Source: Paenibacillus sp. HW567 (GTDB taxonomy: Bacteria > Bacillota > Bacilli > Paenibacillales > Paenibacillaceae). Taken from it: a DNA stretch of 64,000 nucleotides. The DNA is taken from the NCBI RefSeq assembly GCF_000374185.1, contig NZ_KB910518.1:3543687-3607686 (forward strand), given 5' to 3'. Both the position numbers and the translations under genes were made by a program. The stretch's first letter is position 1. Each line of letters opens with the position of its first letter. Below, in pieces: positions 51,587-60,535 of the stretch. The notes beneath the pieces were generated by a model that saw only the letters and a program-made list of their open reading frames with translations, was not told the DNA's origin and made no database searches.

Positions 51587-52012
51587 ATGACCAGAAATTC
51601 AAGGAGCATCATCGTTGCCGTCAAAGGAATCATTGTGCATACAGGCAGAATTCTGCTTGTACAGCGCGCTGGAGAGGATACTGCAGGAGCGGGGAGCTGG
51701 GAATGCCCGGGCGGAAAAATTGAATTCGGAGAAGGCCTGGAGGCCGCGCTGGAACGGGAGGTCAAGGAAGAGACCGGGCTTACGGTAGCTGTGGGAGCCC
51801 TTGCATATGCCTCCTCCTTTCTGAGCGATCCGGGCAGACAGCTTATTATCATCACCTATCTGTGCAAATCACATGAAGATACGGTGTTGCTCTCAGAAGA
51901 ACATACAGCTTATAAATGGTGCACCAAGCTTGAAGTTCAGACCTTGCTGCCGCCCGGCATTCTGGCGGAATTTGAGAAAAGCAATGTATTTGCGCTGGAG
52001 GAGCTGCTGTGA
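51587..52012 (+). CDS. Nudix hydrolase
   Basis: A 141-residue pyrophosphohydrolase. The Nudix box is complete: GGKIEFGEGLEAALEREVKEETGL, matching GX5EX7REUXEEXGU, with metal-binding glutamates. It begins with a VKGIIVHTGRILLVQRA strand pattern, as in MutT/NUDT1-like enzymes. AAAGGAGG lies 11 nt before ATG. The substrate (an oxidised or other nucleotide) cannot be inferred. The gene is divergent from the stress dehydrogenase. Confidence 0.9.
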   Translation: MTRNSRSIIVAVKGIIVHTGRILLVQRAGEDTAGAGSWECPGGKIEFGEGLEAALEREVKEETGLTVAVGALAYASSFLSDPGRQLIIITYLCKSHEDTVLLSEEHTAYKWCTKLEVQTLLPPGILAEFEKSNVFALEELL

Positions 52013-52380
52013 GCAACAGCTAACTACAAAAAGAAGGGGGCCCAAGAGCCATGAAACGGCTGCTGGGAACCCCTATGGACATTCCGCGAACTGAAAAGGT
52101 AAGAGGAAAATAACCCGCTACTTCGTATGAAATTGCCATTATCCACGAGGTAAGGGGATTTCCTCCCTGTATAATCTGCCAATCTGCCACAGATAGGGCT
52201 ACCGGTTAGATATAAGGAGACAATTTCCCGCTATCTTCCTGAAATTGATCTCTCAGCCTAGAACAGAGGGTAAATTTCCTGCTATTGTGATGTTCACTTC
52301 ATGTTCACACTCGTTCCGGCATTGACACGCAAATGGCTCTTTCTCCCTTCTACAGTCAACCACCGATTGTTGGGTTCAGC
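52013..52380. repeat. Gene-free region with three related CCCGCTA segments
   Basis: A 368-bp gap between convergent genes. Three similar segments occur near 52108 (GGAAAATAACCCGCTACTT), 52216 (GGAGACAATTTCCCGCTATC) and 52266 (GAGGGTAAATTTCCTGCTAT), each followed by a GAAATTG- or GTGATG-like tail. This looks like a decayed intergenic repeat family. An imperfect hairpin (GGGGGCCCAAGAGCC ... GGCTGCTGGGAACCCC, about 52035-52073) follows the Nudix gene and may end its transcript. Confidence 0.4.
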
Positions 52381-52806
52381 TTAAATAATATGTCTGTACA
52401 CCATAAAAAACATCATCACAAGCAGCACGACCATCAGCAGCAGGCTCATGGTGCGAAGCTTTGCGGTGTGGGCCGTCACATCACGGTTCTCGCGCATTCC
52501 GGCTGCGGCCAGGCGCAGCGGCTTGCCCATAATCCCGCCCAGGGCGAACATCGCGAGCAGCAGCACAACCACAACAACCATCCAGGCTACGGTATAATCC
52601 CCCTTCGAGATCATATAGCCGCCGGTCAGCAGTTGAACAACCAATCCGTATTGAGCGAAGCGGTTAAAGCCGCCAATTGCGCTCAATGTTCCCTCCTTGG
52701 CCGGAGCGGACAGCTTTGCCGTACTGCTAAGAATAAACGGCAGAACCAGATAGAAGCCAAGTGCCAGTGTCCCGATCATATGTAAGAAAAAGAAAATCCG
52801 ATCCAT
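52381..52806 (-). CDS. Small four-helix membrane protein
   Basis: Protein of 141 residues with four hydrophobic segments: FFFLHMIGTLALGFYLVLPFI, FAQYGLVVQLLTGGYMI, VAWMVVVVVLLLAMFALGGIM and LLLMVVLLVMMFFMVY. ATG 52806 lies 8 nt after GAGGG; an in-frame extension to 52821 lacks a ribosome site. It resembles DUF2269-type membrane proteins in layout. Function unknown. It stands alone upstream of the mdh terminator. Confidence 0.78.
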   Translation of the reverse strand: MDRIFFFLHMIGTLALGFYLVLPFILSSTAKLSAPAKEGTLSAIGGFNRFAQYGLVVQLLTGGYMISKGDYTVAWMVVVVVLLLAMFALGGIMGKPLRLAAAGMRENRDVTAHTAKLRTMSLLLMVVLLVMMFFMVYRHII

Positions 52807-52873
52807 ATTATATTCCCTCACTTTTCGCTGTGATATAAGTTACAACATTATTATACCCAACCATATCGCAGAT

Positions 52874-52911
52874 GAAAAGAAAGCCCTCATTTCAGTTGCA
52901 AATGAGGGCTT
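52874..52911 (-). terminator. Terminator after the citZ-icd-mdh operon
   Basis: On the minus strand AAGCCCTCATTT pairs with AAATGAGGGCTT, followed by TCTTTTC, 12 nt after the mdh stop. Confidence 0.85.
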
Positions 52912-52922
52912 CTAGCCGAATC

Positions 52923-53864
52923 TTAGATTGTAACTACTGCAGTAATCGCACGTATGGATTCGGCTGACTTATCCAGGGCGGCTTTCTCTTCCGGCGTCAG
53001 CTCCAGCTCATAAATCTTCCCGATGCCGTCCGCACCCAGCAGCGCCGGAACTCCCATGAACAGATTGTTATAGCCATATTCCCCTTCAAGCAGGGCGATC
53101 ACAGGAATGATCCGTTTCTTGTCCTTCAGTATCGCTTCTGCCATCTGCACCAGCGAAGCTGCAGGCGCATAGTAGGCGCTGCCGTTGCCGAGCAGGCTGA
53201 CGATTTCACCGCCGCCGACACGCGTGCGCTGCAGAATCTCCGCAATCCGCTGTGCAGGAATCAGCGTCTCAATCGGAATGCCGCTGACACTGGAATAGCG
53301 GACCAGCGGAACCATGTCATCCCCGTGGCCGCCCAGCACAAAGCCGCGCACATCCTCCACAGACACGTTAAGCTCCTGGGCAATGAAGGTACAATAACGC
53401 GCTGTATCCAGCACGCCGGATTGCCCAATGACGCGGTTCTTAGGAAAGCCCAGCGTCTTGTAAGCTACATAAGTCATGGCATCCACCGGATTGCTCAGAA
53501 TGATGACAATGGATTCGGGTGCGACCCGCTTCACATTCTCACAGACCGATTTCACGATGGAGGCATTCGTATTCACAAGATCATCGCGGCTCATGCCCGG
53601 CTTGCGCGCAACGCCTGCCGTAACAATTACAACATCGGAATCCGCCGCATCCTCATAGCTTGAGGTTCCCGTAATCTGGCTGCTGAACCTCAGCACAGGA
53701 CCGGCCTCCAGCATGTCCAGCGCCTTGCCTTTGGTCGGGTTCTCAAGCTGGGGAATATCCAGCAGCACCACATCGCCGAGTTCCTTCTGGGCAATCATAA
53801 GCGCCGTGGTAGCACCGGTAGAACCGGCGCCCACGACAGTAATTTTATTGCGTTTGATGGCCAC
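52923..53864 (-). CDS. mdh: Malate dehydrogenase
   Basis: NAD-dependent oxidation of malate to oxaloacetate, last step of the TCA cycle. 313 residues of the LDH-like MDH type. NAD motif [16 protein letters not shown], substrate arginines in [13 protein letters not shown], catalytic histidine in [14 protein letters not shown]. The start is GTG 53864 with AGGAGG 7 nt upstream. It lies 28 nt after icd; citZ-icd-mdh is the same operon order as in B. subtilis. Confidence 0.97.
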   Translation of the reverse strand: MAIKRNKITVVGAGSTGATTALMIAQKELGDVVLLDIPQLENPTKGKALDMLEAGPVLRFSSQITGTSSYEDAADSDVVIVTAGVARKPGMSRDDLVNTNASIVKSVCENVKRVAPESIVIILSNPVDAMTYVAYKTLGFPKNRVIGQSGVLDTARYCTFIAQELNVSVEDVRGFVLGGHGDDMVPLVRYSSVSGIPIETLIPAQRIAEILQRTRVGGGEIVSLLGNGSAYYAPAASLVQMAEAILKDKKRIIPVIALLEGEYGYNNLFMGVPALLGADGIGKIYELELTPEEKAALDKSAESIRAITAVVTI

Positions 53865-53892
53865 TCGTCATCCTCCTGAAAGATTGATCGGC

Positions 53893-55188
53893 TTACAGAT
53901 GATTGATGATTTCGTCGGCAAACGCCGAGCATCTCAGCTCTGTCGCACCTTCCATTTGGCGGGCAAAATCATAAGTAACCGTCTTGTTGTTGATCGCTGT
54001 GCTCATCCCTTTATAGATCAGGTCAGCCGCTTCCTGCCAGCCCAGATGCTCCAGCAGCATTACCCCGGACAGGATCACCGAACCCGGATTCACTACGTCC
54101 TTGTCAGCATATTTCGGCGCAGTACCATGAGTAGCTTCAAAAATAGCATGCCCGGTAACATAGTTGATATTCGCTCCCGGAGCGATGCCGATGCCTCCAA
54201 TTTGTGCAGCCAGCGCGTCGGACAAATAGTCGCCGTTCAGGTTCAGCGTAGCAATCACATCGAAATCAGTTGGACGGGTCAGCACCTGCTGCAGGGCGAT
54301 GTCCGCAATCGCGTCTTTGATGATGATTTTGCCGGCCGCCTCCGCTTCCTTCTGAGCCGCATTCGCCGCAGCCTCACCGTCACGTTCCTTGATGGCATCA
54401 TATTGGTTCCAGGTGAAGACATGCTCGCCGAACTCCTGCTCAGCGACCTCATAACCCCAGTTCTTAAACGCGCCTTCAGTGAATTTCATGATGTTCCCTT
54501 TATGAACCAGCGTTACGCTCTTGCGTCCGTGCTTGATGGCATATTCAACCGCAGAGCGGACCAGGCGCTTGGAGCCTTCCGAGGATACCGGCTTGATGCC
54601 GATACCGGATGTTTCGGGGAAGCGGATTTTGTTCACACCCAGCTCCTGCTGCAGGAATTCGATTACTTTCTTCACTTCGGCAGAGCCTTCCTTATATTCG
54701 ATGCCGGCATAAATATCCTCCGTATTCTCACGGAAAATAACCATGTCCACCAGCTCAGGATGCTTCACCGGCGAAGGAACGCCGTCGAAATAGCGGACCG
54801 GACGCAGGCACACATACAGATCCAGCTCCTGGCGCAGCGCCACGTTCAGGGAGCGGATGCCTCCGCCGATTGGCGTAGTCAGCGGTCCCTTGATCGCCAC
54901 AATATATTCACGGATCGCCTCCAGCGTATCATTCGGCAGCCATTCACCATATGTATTGAAGGCTTTTTCACCGGCAAACACCTCGTACCAGGCAATCTGC
55001 TTGGCACCGCCGTAAGCCTTGGCTACAGCAGCATCCAGCACCCGTTTGGAGGCTTTCCAAATGTCGCGGCCTGTACCGTCACCCTCAATGAACGGGATGA
55101 TCGGATGATCCGGAACGAGCAGCTTGCCGTCTTCGATTGTAATTTGTTCGCCTTCTGTCGGCAGATCGTATTTTTCCAGTTTCAACAT
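53893..55188 (-). CDS. icd: Isocitrate dehydrogenase (NADP)
   Basis: Oxidative decarboxylation of isocitrate to 2-oxoglutarate, 431 residues. Substrate-binding serine region [18 protein letters not shown], metal-binding aspartates in [10 protein letters not shown] and [14 protein letters not shown], and the NADP-type stretch [17 protein letters not shown] are seen. It lies 84 nt after citZ and is the middle gene of the operon. Confidence 0.97.
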   Translation of the reverse strand: MLKLEKYDLPTEGEQITIEDGKLLVPDHPIIPFIEGDGTGRDIWKASKRVLDAAVAKAYGGAKQIAWYEVFAGEKAFNTYGEWLPNDTLEAIREYIVAIKGPLTTPIGGGIRSLNVALRQELDLYVCLRPVRYFDGVPSPVKHPELVDMVIFRENTEDIYAGIEYKEGSAEVKKVIEFLQQELGVNKIRFPETSGIGIKPVSSEGSKRLVRSAVEYAIKHGRKSVTLVHKGNIMKFTEGAFKNWGYEVAEQEFGEHVFTWNQYDAIKERDGEAAANAAQKEAEAAGKIIIKDAIADIALQQVLTRPTDFDVIATLNLNGDYLSDALAAQIGGIGIAPGANINYVTGHAIFEATHGTAPKYADKDVVNPGSVILSGVMLLEHLGWQEAADLIYKGMSTAINNKTVTYDFARQMEGATELRCSAFADEIINHL

Positions 55189-55251
55189 TTGTGGATATCC
55201 TCCTAAAAGTTTTGTGAGTTTGGTTTATATTTCATTCTACTAAAGGGGTAT

Positions 55252-55272
55252 AGCGGCCCGCAAGGGCCGCTT
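55252..55272. terminator. GC-rich hairpin between citZ and icd
   Basis: AGCGGCCC pairs with GGGCCGCT around a tight loop directly after the citZ stop. No T tract follows on the minus strand, so it is more likely a partial terminator or mRNA-stabilising stem than a full stop. Confidence 0.5.
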
Positions 55273-56385
55273 TTATCTCTCGTCTACCGGAACGTACTTT
55301 TGTTCGGATAAACCTGTGTATTCCGCACGCGGACGAATGATGCGGTTATCTACATATTGCTCCAGAATATGTGCGGTCCATCCCGAAGTGCGGCTAATCG
55401 CAAAGATCGGCGTAAACAGCTCCCGGTCAATGCCAAGCTGCGTGTAAACCGAAGCCGAATAAAAATCCACGTTAGGCTTAAGTCCCTTCTGCCCTGTGAT
55501 CAGCTCTTCAATCTTCACCGACATGTCGTAGAGCGTCGTGTCATTCTTCATCATTCCCAGCTCGTAGGACATCTTCATGAGATGTTTGGCGCGCGGATCG
55601 CCGTTCTTGTAGACACGGTGTCCGAAGCCCATCACCTTCTCACGGCGTTCCAGCTTGCCCCGGATATACGGCTCCACGTTATCCAGGCTGCCGATCTCCT
55701 CCAGCATCTTCATCACGGCCTCATTCGCCCCGCCGTGCAGCGGCCCCTTCAGTGCGCCGATTGCCGAAGTTACGCCGGAATAAATATCGGAGAGCGTAGC
55801 TACAGTTACCCGGCCGGCAAATGTGGAAGCGTTCAGCTCATGGTCGGCATGGAGTACAAGCGCGGCATCCAGCGCTTTGATGGATACGATATCCGGCTGT
55901 TTGCCCCACAGCATATACAGGAAATTCTCGGCAAGCGAGACGCCTTCCTTTGGCGCAACAGGCTCCAGACCTTTGCGTATCCGGGACAGTGCGGCGACCA
56001 CCGTCGGAATCTGTGCCTGCAGCTTTACAGCCTTAGCTTCATTCGCTCCACGGCTCATGTCGTCTGCCGCCTCGTCATACAGAGCAAGGCTGGATACAGC
56101 CGTACGCAGCGCCGCCATAGTATTGGCTTCTTTGGGATACAGCTTCATTTGCGCGATTACCTGCTCCGGGACCTTGGCGAATGCGCTAAGATCACGCTGC
56201 AGCGCGTGCAGCTCGGGAGTCGTCGGAAGATTGCCGAACCACAGCAGATATGCGGTCTCTTCGAAGGTGGCATTTGCCGCAAGATCATCAATATCGTAAC
56301 CACGGTAAGTGAGCACGCCGTCCACAATTGAACTGATCGAGGAGGTAGCAGCAACGATGCCTTCCAGTCCTTTAGTAGCTGTCAT
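55273..56385 (-). CDS. citZ: Citrate synthase
   Basis: Condenses acetyl-CoA and oxaloacetate, 370 residues. ATG 56385 lies 10 nt after AAAGGAG; a longer frame to 56454 has no ribosome site and an atypical N-terminus. Catalytic residues: histidine in HGGANEAVMKMLEE, histidine in GFGHRVYKNGDPR and aspartate in VDFYSASVY. Type II short form, as in B. subtilis CitZ. First gene of citZ-icd-mdh. Confidence 0.97.
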   Translation of the reverse strand: MTATKGLEGIVAATSSISSIVDGVLTYRGYDIDDLAANATFEETAYLLWFGNLPTTPELHALQRDLSAFAKVPEQVIAQMKLYPKEANTMAALRTAVSSLALYDEAADDMSRGANEAKAVKLQAQIPTVVAALSRIRKGLEPVAPKEGVSLAENFLYMLWGKQPDIVSIKALDAALVLHADHELNASTFAGRVTVATLSDIYSGVTSAIGALKGPLHGGANEAVMKMLEEIGSLDNVEPYIRGKLERREKVMGFGHRVYKNGDPRAKHLMKMSYELGMMKNDTTLYDMSVKIEELITGQKGLKPNVDFYSASVYTQLGIDRELFTPIFAISRTSGWTAHILEQYVDNRIIRPRAEYTGLSEQKYVPVDER

Positions 56386-56764
56386 GGTATATCTCTCCTT
56401 TGCCAACAAGAGTATAAAAGCCGTTTTTAGCTCATGAAAACATTTACATTTCAAGGTATCATAATTATCAATAAATAGTCAAAATGAGCTCCCGCAGAGA
56501 ATGCAACGAAATTTTGGCTTTGAACCTTTCATTATCATACCGGATTTTGACGGTTATGTGAACAACGTGGAAGCTTTGCACCGCATTAAATGATTTTATC
56601 GGAGAGATAGAAAAAAACTTCCGGCTGCTCTGATTCATGATTGCGCTTTCAGTTTATAAGGAGCGGCGTTCAACATCTGGTAGTCTTTATATCCAAGCTA
56701 TGAATATATATAAGACGAGCCGTTTTTCGGGGCGCGTGCAGCCTTACCTGGAGGGGATAAATTG
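56386..56764. promoter_or_regulatory. Divergent control region of citZ and ytvI
   Basis: A 379-bp gap without a gene. A TTGACT at about 56475 on the minus strand and AT-rich stretches could belong to the citZ promoter, but no confident -35/-10 pair, cre site or CcpC box was found. The ytvI side has GGAGGGG directly before the start. Confidence 0.35.
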
Positions 56765-57880
56765 ATGGACTCATTGGTATTAAAAAGAGTGCTGCGCGGC
56801 CTGTGGGTCGTCCTTGCCGCCGTGTCGCTGCTGCTTGCAGTATATATGCTGCTGCCGCTGGTCTACCCGCTGCTGCTCGCCTATCTGCTCGCTTACCTGA
56901 TCCATCCGCTGGTGCTCATCCTCAGAGGCTTCAAGCTTCCGCACTGGCTGGCCGTATCCTTGTCGCTGCTGTTCTATATCGGGGGGACCCTGCTTGTACT
57001 GACCGCGCTGATTACAAGGCTTGTCAAGGAGCTGATCGTGCTGCTCCAGACCTTCGATCTTCACACCGATAAGTGGCGGGAGCTGCTGCTGTCCGTCAGC
57101 CGCAATGCCAGCATTCAAAATATTATTAACCAAATCAACCAGTTCTACCACGACAACCCGAATTATCACGCCACTATTGACAGCAATATCAGCCGGACTA
57201 CAGAAACGGTGGGTCAGGCCGTGACGCAGCTCATCACCGGCTTCTTCAACATGATCCTGAAGCTGGTCTCCGCCCTGCCAAGCATAGGCACCATTCTTGT
57301 CGTCGTAGTGTTATCCGCTTTTTTTCTCAGCACCGGCTGGGAGCGGCATAATGCTAAACTGAATGCGCTTGTGCCCGCGCCTCTGCGAAGGCCGGTGGCC
57401 GATATTTGGGAAGGTCTGCGCAAGGCGCTGTTCGGCTACCTGCGGGCGCAGCTCGTGCTCATATCCATAACAGCGATAATTGTCATCATTGGCCTGCTGC
57501 TGCTGGGTGTGGATTCGGCCTTTGCCATCGGACTGACCATCGGAATAGTTGATCTGTTCCCTTATCTCGGCGTAGGCATTGTGCTGCTCCCTTGGGCGGT
57601 GTATTCCTACATGACCGGCAATCTGGCGCTTGGCATCGGGCTGTCGGTGCTCTATGCCGTGATCCTGATTACCCGCCAGGTGCTCGAACCGAAGGTGCTG
57701 GCCAGCAGCATCGGCCTTGATCCGCTCGCCATGCTGATCGGTATGTACGCCGGCATGCAACTATTCGGCATGCTCGGCCTTCTCCTCGGTCCGGTGATTC
57801 TGGTCATCCTCGACGCCTTCAACCGGGCCGGCGTCTTCCGCGCCCTGCGCAGCTACATCGTCAGCGGCAGGCTGCATTAG
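56765..57880 (+). CDS. ytvI: AI-2E/YtvI family membrane protein
   Basis: Polytopic membrane protein of 371 residues of the AI-2E (PerM/YtvI) family. Its position next to citZ is that of B. subtilis ytvI. Features: N-terminal helices (VLLAVYMLLPLVYPLLLAYLLAYLIHP), a long external loop (about 95-155, NQINQFYHDNPN), and the conserved C-terminal part GVDSAFAIGLTIGIVDLFPYLGVG and RQVLEPKVLASSIGLDPL. The family includes autoinducer exporters, Na/Li-H antiporters and sporulation proteins; the activity here is not known. GGAGGGG lies 8 nt before ATG 56765. Confidence 0.92.
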   Translation: MDSLVLKRVLRGLWVVLAAVSLLLAVYMLLPLVYPLLLAYLLAYLIHPLVLILRGFKLPHWLAVSLSLLFYIGGTLLVLTALITRLVKELIVLLQTFDLHTDKWRELLLSVSRNASIQNIINQINQFYHDNPNYHATIDSNISRTTETVGQAVTQLITGFFNMILKLVSALPSIGTILVVVVLSAFFLSTGWERHNAKLNALVPAPLRRPVADIWEGLRKALFGYLRAQLVLISITAIIVIIGLLLLGVDSAFAIGLTIGIVDLFPYLGVGIVLLPWAVYSYMTGNLALGIGLSVLYAVILITRQVLEPKVLASSIGLDPLAMLIGMYAGMQLFGMLGLLLGPVILVILDAFNRAGVFRALRSYIVSGRLH

Positions 57881-57890
57881 CTTCAAATGT

Positions 57891-57933
57891 AAAAAAAGAG
57901 CGTTCTACTGCAGAATCTGCATTAGAAACGCTC
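57891..57933 (-). terminator. Terminator for the fxsA operon (minus) and end of ytvI
   Basis: On the minus strand GAGCGTTTCT pairs with AGAACGCTC around a loop that holds CTGCAG, followed by seven T residues. Confidence 0.65.
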
Positions 57934-58264
57934 CACCTGAACCGGGAATTAGAATCTGCTGCACTTCCTGCAACAGAATTCAAGCGACACCCGGTATTCC
58001 GCAGATATCCCCGAATATGATTGCATAAACTGCAGCAGAATTGATTTTCAGCCCTAAAAGCGGGATGTCTATCCTGAAATAACGATGTCCGAACAGAGGA
58101 CATTGTTATGGAAGCCTCGAATTTGGCGAAGCCAAATTGAGGGTCTTCTATGAAATTTCATCGTCTAAAGTGCCGCGACAGAGCGGCATGGATGTCTGCT
58201 GTATAAAATACAGCCTCATGCCCAAAATGTGCCTCATGCGCGGCGGCGCCTTCCTCTTACCAGC
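57934..58264. repeat. Hairpin-rich intergenic region
   Basis: No gene is seen. Near 57950-58040 two copies of an AATCTGCTGCA/TGCAGCAGAATT motif face each other about 75 bp apart. From 58081 four separate hairpins follow: AACGATGTCC/GGACATTGTT (58081-58107), CCTC-AATTTGGC/GCCAAATT-GAGG (58115-58142), TGCCGC/GCGGCA (58171-58188) and GCTGTAT/ATACAGC (58198-58214). Loops one and three share GA(A)CAGA. It may be a composite of intergenic repeats or a structured RNA. Confidence 0.55.
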
Positions 58265-58663
58265 TTATCTGCGGTAAAAGGTGAAGGTGCCGTTTTTCAT
58301 TTTTTTCTCAATCCACTTCAACAGAAAAACCCGGTACAGCGGCCGGGTCAGCGGAAACACCAGAGTAAAGCCGACGATATCCGTCACGAATCCTGGAAGA
58401 ATCAGCAGCAGACCGCCAAAAAATATGCACAGGCCGTCCAGCATGGTCCGTCCCGGCACCTTGCCTTCCTCCATCTGCGTCCTGCTGTCCAGCAGCACCT
58501 TCTTGCCTTCGAACCTCATCATTAAGAAGCCGATTACGGAGGAAGCCAGCATGAGCAGCAGCGTTTTGGGCGCTCCCAAAAAACCTGCCACATAAATAAA
58601 CCCGAATAATTCCACGGCTGGGATAATAAATAATGCAGCCCACAGCCATTTGCTTCTTATCAT
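58265..58663 (-). CDS. fxsA: FxsA family membrane protein
   Basis: Membrane protein of 132 residues. ATG 58663 follows AAGGAGG by about 7 nt; the frame is open further upstream inside the thioesterase gene. The core VELFGFIYVAGFLGAPKTLLL and LLILPGFVTDIVGFTLVFPLTRPL are typical of FxsA/YtzA, four helices with a basic tail. In E. coli FxsA lowers phage T7 exclusion by F; the physiological role is open. It overlaps the thioesterase gene by 4 nt. Confidence 0.93.
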   Translation of the reverse strand: MIRSKWLWAALFIIPAVELFGFIYVAGFLGAPKTLLLMLASSVIGFLMMRFEGKKVLLDSRTQMEEGKVPGRTMLDGLCIFFGGLLLILPGFVTDIVGFTLVFPLTRPLYRVFLLKWIEKKMKNGTFTFYRR

Positions 58664-59196
58664 TCTGCTCCTCCTTCTTTCCTTAGCGCCATCGTTATGG
58701 CGTAAAACAATTCCGGCAGCACCCGGTCCAGTCGAACAGGCTTCCAGTCCATATTCAGCCACACATGGCTCGTTGAGCCGGTAACCAGCAGCTCTCCAGG
58801 CAACCGCTCTAGGCCCGTCGGCACGGGAAGCTCTGCAAGCGCAGCAGCATCTGAGCTCTTGCCCGCTTCCGGCTCTGCCAGCCTCCGGATTTCATATTCG
58901 TATACCACCCTCAACGCCGAGAAGGTCGTAAGCCGTGCATATACGGCAATAAGATCATCATAGCGCGCCGGACTTTTAAATTGCAAATCTGCAGACGTGA
59001 CAGGCAGAAGCACCCCCATGCTCTCAAGCGTCCGGTAGGCAAAACCCAGCCCGCGGAACATCTCGGTGCGTCCAGTCTCAAACCAGCTCAAATAATTGGC
59101 ATGATACACCACACCCATTTGATCGGTTTCCTGATAACGTACACGGAAGGCAGTGCCATGCCAGCGGCTGGTCAATACCGGATTACGTGATTCCAT
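58660..59196 (-). CDS. Acyl-CoA thioesterase, YbgC/4HBT family
   Basis: Hot-dog-fold thioesterase of 178 residues. RVRYQETDQMGVVYHANYLSWFETGRTE carries the aspartate/histidine active-site motif of the 4-hydroxybenzoyl-CoA thioesterase group, and the strand DDLIAVYARLTTF follows. A short insertion (about 115-135, AEPEAGKSSDAAALAE) lengthens it. It probably hydrolyses acyl-CoA; the chain is unknown. AAAGGGG lies 10 nt before ATG. Coupled with fxsA. Confidence 0.9.
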   Translation of the reverse strand: MESRNPVLTSRWHGTAFRVRYQETDQMGVVYHANYLSWFETGRTEMFRGLGFAYRTLESMGVLLPVTSADLQFKSPARYDDLIAVYARLTTFSALRVVYEYEIRRLAEPEAGKSSDAAALAELPVPTGLERLPGELLVTGSTSHVWLNMDWKPVRLDRVLPELFYAITMALRKEGGAE

Positions 59197-59237
59197 CTGT
59201 ACATGCCCCTTTCTCTACTAACATTCTCCGGTACTAC

Positions 59238-60419
59238 TTAAGCCCCGGTCCCCTTGGAAGCTACGGGCAGCGGAAGGCTGCCCCGCGTGCTTCGGGCTAC
59301 GTAAAAAAGCAAAAGCGCTCCCACAGATGAGCTAAGCATGCAGGACAGATTCATCAGTCCCACACCGCCTTGCTCCAGCAAAATTCCGTTCAGCAGATTG
59401 CCCAGAACTCCCGCAAAGCCGGAGAACACAATATTGAACACGCTTTGGCCCGTAGCCTGCATCTCCGGCAATGTAATCTGAGACACATATTCGACCGCTG
59501 CGATATAAAAGAGCCCAAAAGACAAGCCGTGCAGCACCTGCACAGCAACCATCACTACAGGACTCGGAAAGGCGACCTGAATTCCCCACCGCAGCACATA
59601 GATCAGCGCCCCCAGCAGCAGTGTGCGTTCCCGTCCCAGCTTCCTGATGATCTTGGAGGCGTACAGCATGGAGGGAACGTTGGTTACAGAGGCGATGAAA
59701 AGCGCAATTCCGGCATAGCTCGTGGAGCCCCCGACAGATTGAAAGGCCAGCACAAAATATGTGCCAAAAGCCGTCATCGTCTGGTTCACCAAAAAGCTTC
59801 CGCCCAGAAAAGCCAAAAAGATCTTGTTGCCCAGCAGCTTCTTGATCCCGTTGGAGAACGACTGGCTCATCATGCGGTTCTCTTCGGCCTCCTTAGGCAG
59901 CGTAAGCGCAAAAATGACGGCAACGCCATTGAGGAGCAGATACGGCAGCCAGATCGTGGACACAGAAAAATGCGATACATACTGCGACCCCATAAAGGCG
60001 CCTACGGCCGCCCCTATGCTCATCATCATCCGAATGCTTCCATAGGTAGCCCCCGCCTGGTTCGCTGCTGCAATGGCGTAAGAATCGGCTATAGGAGCCT
60101 GTGTAGATGAGAAGATGGTTGCCAGCGTGTAGACGACCAGCAATAGGATGAAATATTCGGATTGATACAACGTAGCCAGCACCGCCGGGACAGCCACACT
60201 CAGAATAAGTACAAGCCGGGTCTGGTTATAACGGTCGGAAATGACGCCCCAAAGAGGCTGAATGCAGATTGCAATCAGTGTGCCCGTCGCCATCAGCATA
60301 CCAATTTGGCTGCTGTCCAGTCCATTATGCTTCAAAAGAAGAGTAAGATACGAGCCAAACGAGCCGCCGGCGAGTCCCAAAAAAAGATAAAATCCGCGCA
60401 GATTAAGCATTTTCTTCAT
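59238..60419 (-). CDS. MFS transporter (MFS_1-like/nucleoside-H+ symporter type)
   Basis: Membrane transporter of 393 residues with 12 hydrophobic segments. Near the start RGFYLFLGLAGGSFGSYLTLLLKHNGLDSSQIG and ICIQPLWGVISDRYNQTR, and in the second half SYAGIALFIASVTNVPSMLYASKIIRKLGRER, resemble the LacY/NupG-like branch of the MFS. Substrate unknown. It lies 41 nt upstream of the thioesterase gene on the same strand and may be co-transcribed. Confidence 0.87.
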   Translation of the reverse strand: MKKMLNLRGFYLFLGLAGGSFGSYLTLLLKHNGLDSSQIGMLMATGTLIAICIQPLWGVISDRYNQTRLVLILSVAVPAVLATLYQSEYFILLLVVYTLATIFSSTQAPIADSYAIAAANQAGATYGSIRMMMSIGAAVGAFMGSQYVSHFSVSTIWLPYLLLNGVAVIFALTLPKEAEENRMMSQSFSNGIKKLLGNKIFLAFLGGSFLVNQTMTAFGTYFVLAFQSVGGSTSYAGIALFIASVTNVPSMLYASKIIRKLGRERTLLLGALIYVLRWGIQVAFPSPVVMVAVQVLHGLSFGLFYIAAVEYVSQITLPEMQATGQSVFNIVFSGFAGVLGNLLNGILLEQGGVGLMNLSCMLSSSVGALLLFYVARSTRGSLPLPVASKGTGA

Positions 60420-60535
60420 TTGTGCGATAGGTCCTCTCTATTCCTTTTTAACGGAATACCCATACTTCAAAACCATCTGCCGCATTTAATAGAGCAGCAA
60501 ACTATAAATCCTTATATCGCAAAGGCGGTGGATCT

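Noticed and set aside
53713..55206. Plus-strand frame of 497 codons
   Set aside because: It spans the antisense of mdh and icd, including their intergenic gap, and has no ribosome site or family motif.
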